A stretch of 10,383 nt of DNA from Arenicella sp. (GTDB lineage Bacteria; Pseudomonadota; Gammaproteobacteria; Arenicellales; Arenicellaceae), in assembly GCA_016763815.1 (NCBI GenBank), contig JAESTB010000053.1, positions 1 through 10,383 of the forward strand, in the 5' to 3' direction. Position 1 is the first letter of the stretch. Every line of letters begins with the position of its first letter. A program made the translations under genes and the position numbers. The notes beneath the pieces were generated by a model, which was not told the DNA's origin, made no database searches, and saw nothing but the letters and a program-made list of their open reading frames with translations. Positions 6,037-10,383 of the stretch are shown piece after piece.

Positions 6037-7497
6037 ATGCTTAATATATGCAATATCGTAATCGTTGGCGGTGAAGGCGATTTGGCCTTTCGTAAACTTT
6101 ATCCAGCGCTTTACAGCCTACATAAAGAAAACCTATTGGCCGATAGCACTAAAATTGTCGGCTTTGGACGAGGCAAATTCAGCTATGAAGACTTTCTCAA
6201 AAATATGCGAAAGTGGACCGAAGATAGTGACTACGTAAAGTCGGTTGACGACGAAAATTGGGCTTCTTTCACTAAACGCGTCATGCATTTCGATGGTGAC
6301 GCCACTTCAGCGAAAGATATAAAGCGTCTACAAAAGAAGATGGGGCCAGAAGAGATTGTTTTTTATCTCTCCACACCGCCGTCAATTTTTGCGCCGATCT
6401 GTAAAGCCATGGGCGAAGCTGGTGTGGTGACGGCCAGTACTCGCCTTGTGGTCGAGAAGCCCTTGGGTGAATCATTGGCGTCGTTTAATGTGATTAACGA
6501 CACACTATTTGAAACATTTGAAGAGCATCAAATTTATCGAATAGATCATTATCTTGGTAAAGAAACTGTTCAAAATTTACTCGCACTACGATTCGCAAAT
6601 ATCTTTTTTGAGCCGCTTTGGAATCGCAGCTATGTAGACCATGTTCAAATAACCGTTGCTGAGAGTGTTGGCGCTGGTGGGCGTTGGAATTACTACGATG
6701 AATCTGGCGCATTGCGTGACATGGTGCAAAACCATTTATTGCAACTGGTTTGTATGGTGGCGATGGAGTTTCCTGCCCGCAATGAGGCGGATGATATTCG
6801 CGATGAAAAGCTTAAAGTCATTCGTTGCTTGAAGCCGATTGATGCCTCTAACGTGCACACAAATACGGTTCGCGGGCAGTACACACGGGGCTCAGTAAAT
6901 AACAAATTAGTGCCTGGCTATATTGAAGAAAAGGACGCCAAAGAGTCGTCCAAAACCGAAACTTTCGTCGCCATTAAGGCCGAGATTGAAAATAATCGCT
7001 GGCAGGGTGTGCCGTTTTATTTGCGCACGGGTAAGCGTATGGCTGAGCGATACTCTGAAATCGTGATTCAGTTTAAGCCGGTGATTTTTAAGTTTATCGA
7101 CATTGATCCAAACGTCTTGAATAGCAATCAATTGGTGATTCGATTGCAGCCAAATGAAGGCATCGAGATGAAGATGATGAATAAAGTGCCGGGTTTAAAT
7201 GAAAGCATGAACCTACAAAATGTAGGCCTTAATCTGTCCTTTGAAGAGGCCTTTGAGGATCATCGTAGCCCAAGTGCGTATGAGCGGCTTATTTTAGACG
7301 TGACTCGTGGTGACCAGACCTTGTTTATGCGATCCGACGAATTGCGCGGCGCTTGGTCGTGGGTTGACGGAATGGTTGACGGTTGGGAAACCGCTAAACA
7401 AATACCACAGAAATATAAAGCTGGCTCTACCGGCCCCGATGATGCATTGGGTCTGTTGATTAAAGATGGTCGCAAATGGCAAGATTTTGAAGGGTAA
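6037..7497 (+). CDS. zwf: Glucose-6-phosphate 1-dehydrogenase
   Basis: A 486-residue cytosolic enzyme that oxidises glucose-6-phosphate to 6-phosphogluconolactone, the entry step to the Entner-Doudoroff and pentose phosphate routes. The N-terminal coenzyme-binding motif is GGEGDLAFRKL (11-21). Arg45, after the second beta strand, is in the place expected to contact the NADP 2'-phosphate. The substrate-binding signature RIDHYLGKE covers residues 168-176. His233, in DMVQNHLLQLV, matches the catalytic histidine known from the Leuconostoc enzyme. RTGKRM lies further on. The length is normal. The start at 6037 has AGGAG at 6027-6031 with a 5-base spacer. The gene leads an operon with pgl 6 bp downstream. 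The Glu in GGEGD, where Ala, Ser or Thr is usual, is a small oddity. Confidence 0.97.
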   Translation: MLNICNIVIVGGEGDLAFRKLYPALYSLHKENLLADSTKIVGFGRGKFSYEDFLKNMRKWTEDSDYVKSVDDENWASFTKRVMHFDGDATSAKDIKRLQKKMGPEEIVFYLSTPPSIFAPICKAMGEAGVVTASTRLVVEKPLGESLASFNVINDTLFETFEEHQIYRIDHYLGKETVQNLLALRFANIFFEPLWNRSYVDHVQITVAESVGAGGRWNYYDESGALRDMVQNHLLQLVCMVAMEFPARNEADDIRDEKLKVIRCLKPIDASNVHTNTVRGQYTRGSVNNKLVPGYIEEKDAKESSKTETFVAIKAEIENNRWQGVPFYLRTGKRMAERYSEIVIQFKPVIFKFIDIDPNVLNSNQLVIRLQPNEGIEMKMMNKVPGLNESMNLQNVGLNLSFEEAFEDHRSPSAYERLILDVTRGDQTLFMRSDELRGAWSWVDGMVDGWETAKQIPQKYKAGSTGPDDALGLLIKDGRKWQDFEG

Positions 7498-7503
7498 CGT
7501 CTA

Positions 7504-8229
7504 ATGAACTCGAATTATACTTTCCATCAAGGCGCCGATGCACAAAGCTTAGCCGAACATTTGGCCGGAGAAGTCGCACAGCAAATTTTTAAAGCGATTA
7601 GCGAAAAAGGATCAGCGGTACTTGCGCTATCCGGTGGTTCGACACCCAAGCCATTGTTCGAGGCACTGGCAGAGCATGACATTGAGTGGGGTAAAGTAAT
7701 TATCACCCTAGTTGACGAGCGTTGGGTCGATGAAGAGCACGCCTTATCAAATGCTGCGTTTATGAGAACCTATTTGCTTGATAAATTACCGGCTTCGGTT
7801 CGATTCGTGCCTCTCTACCAGCAAGCGGACTCGGTTGAAGCGTCACTGCCATTTGTGATCGCCGATTACTTGCAAATTACTAATTCCACCGTCGATGCCC
7901 CAAGGTCATTCGATATTGTGATTCTTGGGATGGGGGGTGATGGCCACACCGCGTCATTTTTCCCCGATGCCGAGAATATTACCGAGCTAATAGATATTGA
8001 TTCGACTCAAGCCTTATTAAGCTGTAATTCGCCAAGCACCCAGGTAGAGCGAGTTACTTGGAGCTTACCCGTATTACTAAATACCAACTTCCTTGCATTA
8101 CATTTCACTGGTTTCGATAAGAGAGTGGTGTTTGAAGCGGCTAGCGAGGTTGGCGACGCCACTTTACTACCGATACGCGGCATCTTGTTTCAAGACCGAG
8201 TGGGTTTGAACGTTTATTACGCAGACTAG
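7504..8229 (+). CDS. pgl: 6-phosphogluconolactonase
   Basis: A 241-residue DevB/Pgl-type enzyme of the NagB-like fold that hydrolyses 6-phosphogluconolactone to 6-phosphogluconate. It carries ALSGGSTPKPL (41-51) for phosphate binding, the LVDERWV strand (69-75), and GMGGDGHTASFFP (142-154), which includes the probable catalytic histidine. The length is normal for the family. The start codon is 6 bp after the zwf stop, and AAGGG at 7490-7494, overlapping the end of zwf, serves as ribosome-binding site. The two genes are therefore almost certainly cotranscribed and act in sequence. Confidence 0.96.
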   Translation: MNSNYTFHQGADAQSLAEHLAGEVAQQIFKAISEKGSAVLALSGGSTPKPLFEALAEHDIEWGKVIITLVDERWVDEEHALSNAAFMRTYLLDKLPASVRFVPLYQQADSVEASLPFVIADYLQITNSTVDAPRSFDIVILGMGGDGHTASFFPDAENITELIDIDSTQALLSCNSPSTQVERVTWSLPVLLNTNFLALHFTGFDKRVVFEAASEVGDATLLPIRGILFQDRVGLNVYYAD

Positions 8230-8239
8230 GCGACCAAAA

Positions 8240-8267
8240 TAAGTTAGCAAGGCTATAAGTTACCAAG
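8240..8267. repeat. 12-bp direct repeat between pgl and edd
   Basis: TAAGTTAGCAAG (8240-8251) and TAAGTTACCAAG (8256-8267) differ at one base and are spaced with a 16-bp period. They fill half of the 50-bp pgl-edd gap. No terminator or promoter is evident there. Confidence 0.5.
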
Positions 8268-8279
8268 ATTAGATTAATT

Positions 8280-10079
8280 ATGAGTATTAAAAAAATTACC
8301 GATCGTATTATCGAACGAAGTAAAGGTACCCGTGGAGCGTATCTGGCAATGATTGAGCAGATGCGTAACGCGCCGCCAGCCCCAGATCGATTATCATGCA
8401 GTAATTGGGCGCACGTTGTTGCCGCTGAATCGGCTGAGGACAAAAAGTCGATGCCGGCCGGGCAGGGTGCCAATATTGGCATTGTTACCGCTTACAACGA
8501 TATGCTGTCAGCGCATCAACCATTTGCCCAATACCCAAATATCATTAAGTTGACGGCTCGCGATTTAGGCGCTACAGCGCAGGTTGCTGGCGGTGTGCCA
8601 GCTATGTGCGATGGTGTTACTCAAGGTCAACCGGGTATGGAGCTGAGCCTCTTCAGCCGTGACGTGATCGCGCTAGCGACCGCTATTTCGCTAAGTCACG
8701 ATGTCTACGATGGTGTGATGTGTCTTGGCGTGTGCGATAAAATCGTTCCTGGCTTGGTTATTGGTGCATTGCAGTTTGGCCATTTGCCGGTGATGTTTGT
8801 GCCTGCGGGACCAATGCCATCGGGTATCCCGAATAAAGAGAAGGCTCTCGCGCGGCAGAAATTTGCCACTGGAGAAATAGACAAAGCCGAGTTGCTAGAA
8901 AGCGAGTCAGCGTCATATCACAGCGCAGGGACATGTACTTTTTACGGCACGGCCAATACCAATCAAACATTAATGGAGGCGCTAGGCTTGCAGCTGGCAG
9001 GAACCTCTTTTGTTAACCCAGGTACCTTGTTACGGTCTGAACTAACAAAAGAATCTGTGCGCAAGCTTCTTGATCAAACCTCTAAGGGCTCTAACTATCG
9101 CCCTTTAGCCGAAGTGGTGACTGAAAAATCATTGGTCAATGCCATGGTGATGATGATGACCACGGGTGGCTCAACCAACCTGACTTTACATTTAATCGCG
9201 ATGGCGGCGGCCGCTGGAATTCAAATTAACTGGCAAGACATGGATGATATTTCTCGTATCACACCCCTGTTAGCTAACGTTTACCCGAATGGCCAAGCCG
9301 ATGTAAATCATTTCGAGCAAGCCGGTGGGCTACCTTATTTAGTCAATCAGCTACGCTCGGTGAACATGCTTAACGAAGACGTGGTTAATGTCATGGGCGA
9401 GGGCTTAGATGCCTATACCAGAAAGCCACAAATTGATGCGGATAGAAATATCTCTTGGGGAGAACCAATTGAGACAAGTGGTGACGACTCAATATTATCC
9501 ACCATCTCAGCCCCGTTTGCGGCTGAGGGAGGCATGCGAATTGTTAACGGTAATCTAGGTACTGGCGTGGTTAAAATTTCGGCAGTCGATAAGCAGTACC
9601 AAACAATTGAAGCGCCCTGCAAAATTTTCGATAGCCAAGATGCATTTAAATCGGCTTTTGAAGCGGGTGATTTAGATTCTGATCATGTTGCGGTTGTGCG
9701 ATTTCAGGGCCCAGCAGCAAATGGCATGCCAGAGCTGCATAAGCTGACTCCATACTTAGGTATTTTGCAAGATAGAGGCTTCAAGGTTGCCTTGGTAACT
9801 GATGGTCGTATGTCCGGCGCGTCTGGCAAGGTGCTTACCGCTATGCACGTCAGCCCTGAAGCCAAAAAAGGTGGAATGCTTGCCTATTTGCAAGATGGCG
9901 ATGTAGTGCGTATTAATTGTCATGCTGGCGAGCTTTGCACTCTAGTCAGCGACATCGAGCTAGCGAAACGTGAGCCGGCTGAGGAGCCAGAAATACTACA
10001 AACCCTAGGCCGTGGCCTATTTGAAAAAATGCGTGCCGTGGTCGGCGAATCAACTCTTGGCGCATCTTTCATAAAATAA
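8280..10079 (+). CDS. edd: 6-phosphogluconate dehydratase
   Basis: A 599-residue enzyme of the IlvD/Edd family that dehydrates 6-phosphogluconate to 2-keto-3-deoxy-6-phosphogluconate (KDPG). The length agrees with E. coli Edd (about 603). Conserved blocks are AMCDGVTQGQPGMELSLFSRD (from 108), GVCDKIVPG (from 150), PAGPMPSG and GTCTFYGTANTNQ (from 217). Near the end is the family block LVTDGRMSGASGKV. Cys110, Cys152 and Cys219 lie in these blocks and are the likely iron-sulfur ligands. The start at 8280 has only a weak ribosome-binding site, but the N-terminus (ITDRIIERS...TRGAYL) aligns with the family. The gene follows pgl by 50 bp with no terminator between, so it is most likely in the zwf operon. 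Confidence 0.97.
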   Translation: MSIKKITDRIIERSKGTRGAYLAMIEQMRNAPPAPDRLSCSNWAHVVAAESAEDKKSMPAGQGANIGIVTAYNDMLSAHQPFAQYPNIIKLTARDLGATAQVAGGVPAMCDGVTQGQPGMELSLFSRDVIALATAISLSHDVYDGVMCLGVCDKIVPGLVIGALQFGHLPVMFVPAGPMPSGIPNKEKALARQKFATGEIDKAELLESESASYHSAGTCTFYGTANTNQTLMEALGLQLAGTSFVNPGTLLRSELTKESVRKLLDQTSKGSNYRPLAEVVTEKSLVNAMVMMMTTGGSTNLTLHLIAMAAAAGIQINWQDMDDISRITPLLANVYPNGQADVNHFEQAGGLPYLVNQLRSVNMLNEDVVNVMGEGLDAYTRKPQIDADRNISWGEPIETSGDDSILSTISAPFAAEGGMRIVNGNLGTGVVKISAVDKQYQTIEAPCKIFDSQDAFKSAFEAGDLDSDHVAVVRFQGPAANGMPELHKLTPYLGILQDRGFKVALVTDGRMSGASGKVLTAMHVSPEAKKGGMLAYLQDGDVVRINCHAGELCTLVSDIELAKREPAEEPEILQTLGRGLFEKMRAVVGESTLGASFIK

Positions 10080-10095
10080 ATAAGAAGACAAGATA

Positions 10096-10383
10096 ATGAT
10101 AGAAGAAAGCAGCCTAAAAAATAATACACAGGAAATTAGCGTGAGTAATAATATGTTAGTAAGCGAGATGTTAGATGGCCAAAAAGTAGTGCCGGTAGTG
10201 GTTATTGAAAACCGAGAGCAAGCCATGGGCCTGGCGCAAGCATTGTTAGACGGCGGGATTAATGTAATCGAAATTACCTTGAGAGACGCCTATGCAATTA
10301 AAGCCATAGAGGTCATTAAGCAAAACTTTCCCGACATGGTAGTACTGGCGGGAACGGTTACTTCGCCAGCACAAATGGTCGCC
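10096..10383 (+). CDS. eda: KDPG aldolase, N-terminal fragment (3' end outside window)
   Basis: The frame stays open from ATG 10096 to the window end (96 codons) and matches the start of the bifunctional KDPG/4-hydroxy-2-oxoglutarate aldolase. The segment KVVPVVVIENREQAMGLAQALLDGGINVIEITLRDAYAI is diagnostic: it contains the conserved Glu and Arg of the IEITLR strand, and AGTVTSPAQ follows. The Schiff-base lysine lies beyond the window. The enzyme cleaves KDPG to pyruvate and glyceraldehyde-3-phosphate. The true start is uncertain. GTG 10141 has an AGGA site (about 10130-10133) 7 bases before it and gives an N-terminus as short as that of E. coli Eda. ATG 10096 adds 15 polar residues and sits 16 bp after the edd stop. 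Cotranscription with edd is very likely. Confidence 0.93.
   Translation, partial: MIEESSLKNNTQEISVSNNMLVSEMLDGQKVVPVVVIENREQAMGLAQALLDGGINVIEITLRDAYAIKAIEVIKQNFPDMVVLAGTVTSPAQMVA

Noticed and set aside
8141..8482. 113-codon minus-strand open frame across the pgl-edd junction
   Set aside because: It overlaps two confident genes on the opposite strand, shows no family features, and has the composition of an antisense shadow.

Overview
This window is a carbohydrate-uptake and glucose-catabolism region. It most likely comes from a marine-type gammaproteobacterium with moderate G+C. I infer this from protein character and gene order, not from a database match. Gene density is high and almost every gene belongs to one pathway theme.

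Layout from left to right. (1) 1-312: the C-terminal end of a tryptophan-halogenase-family flavoprotein that begins outside the window. (2) 437-1951: an MFS sugar transporter of the sucrose/maltose (SUC/MalT-like) type. (3) 1984-2076: a short degenerate tandem repeat with a 10-bp inverted repeat, lying between convergent genes. (4) 2071-3105 (-): a LacI-family regulator. (5) 3106-3361: a divergent control region with a HexR-like palindrome, a CRP-like site and a possible mini-ORF. (6) 3362-4600: a FucP/GluP-type glucose/galactose transporter. (7) 4647-4684: a strong bidirectional terminator. (8) 4715-5695 (-): glucokinase, interrupted by an in-frame TAA at codon 26. (9) 5696-6036: a divergent control region with two HexR-like boxes around a candidate zwf promoter. 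(10) 6037-10383: zwf, pgl, edd and the start of eda, forming an Entner-Doudoroff operon that runs off the right end.

Together the genes describe import of an oligosaccharide or glucose across the inner membrane, phosphorylation by Glk, and oxidation and cleavage through 6-phosphogluconate and KDPG to pyruvate and glyceraldehyde-3-phosphate. The halogenase, SUC-type transporter and LacI regulator resemble the edge of an alpha-glucan/maltose-type locus; that reading is inference.

I do not see an unknown multi-gene system. The points most worth checking are the nonsense codon in an otherwise intact glucokinase, the shared HexR-like palindrome at two loci (three sites), the CRP-like site in front of the GluP-type transporter, and recurring short intergenic repeats with a period of about 14-16 bp.
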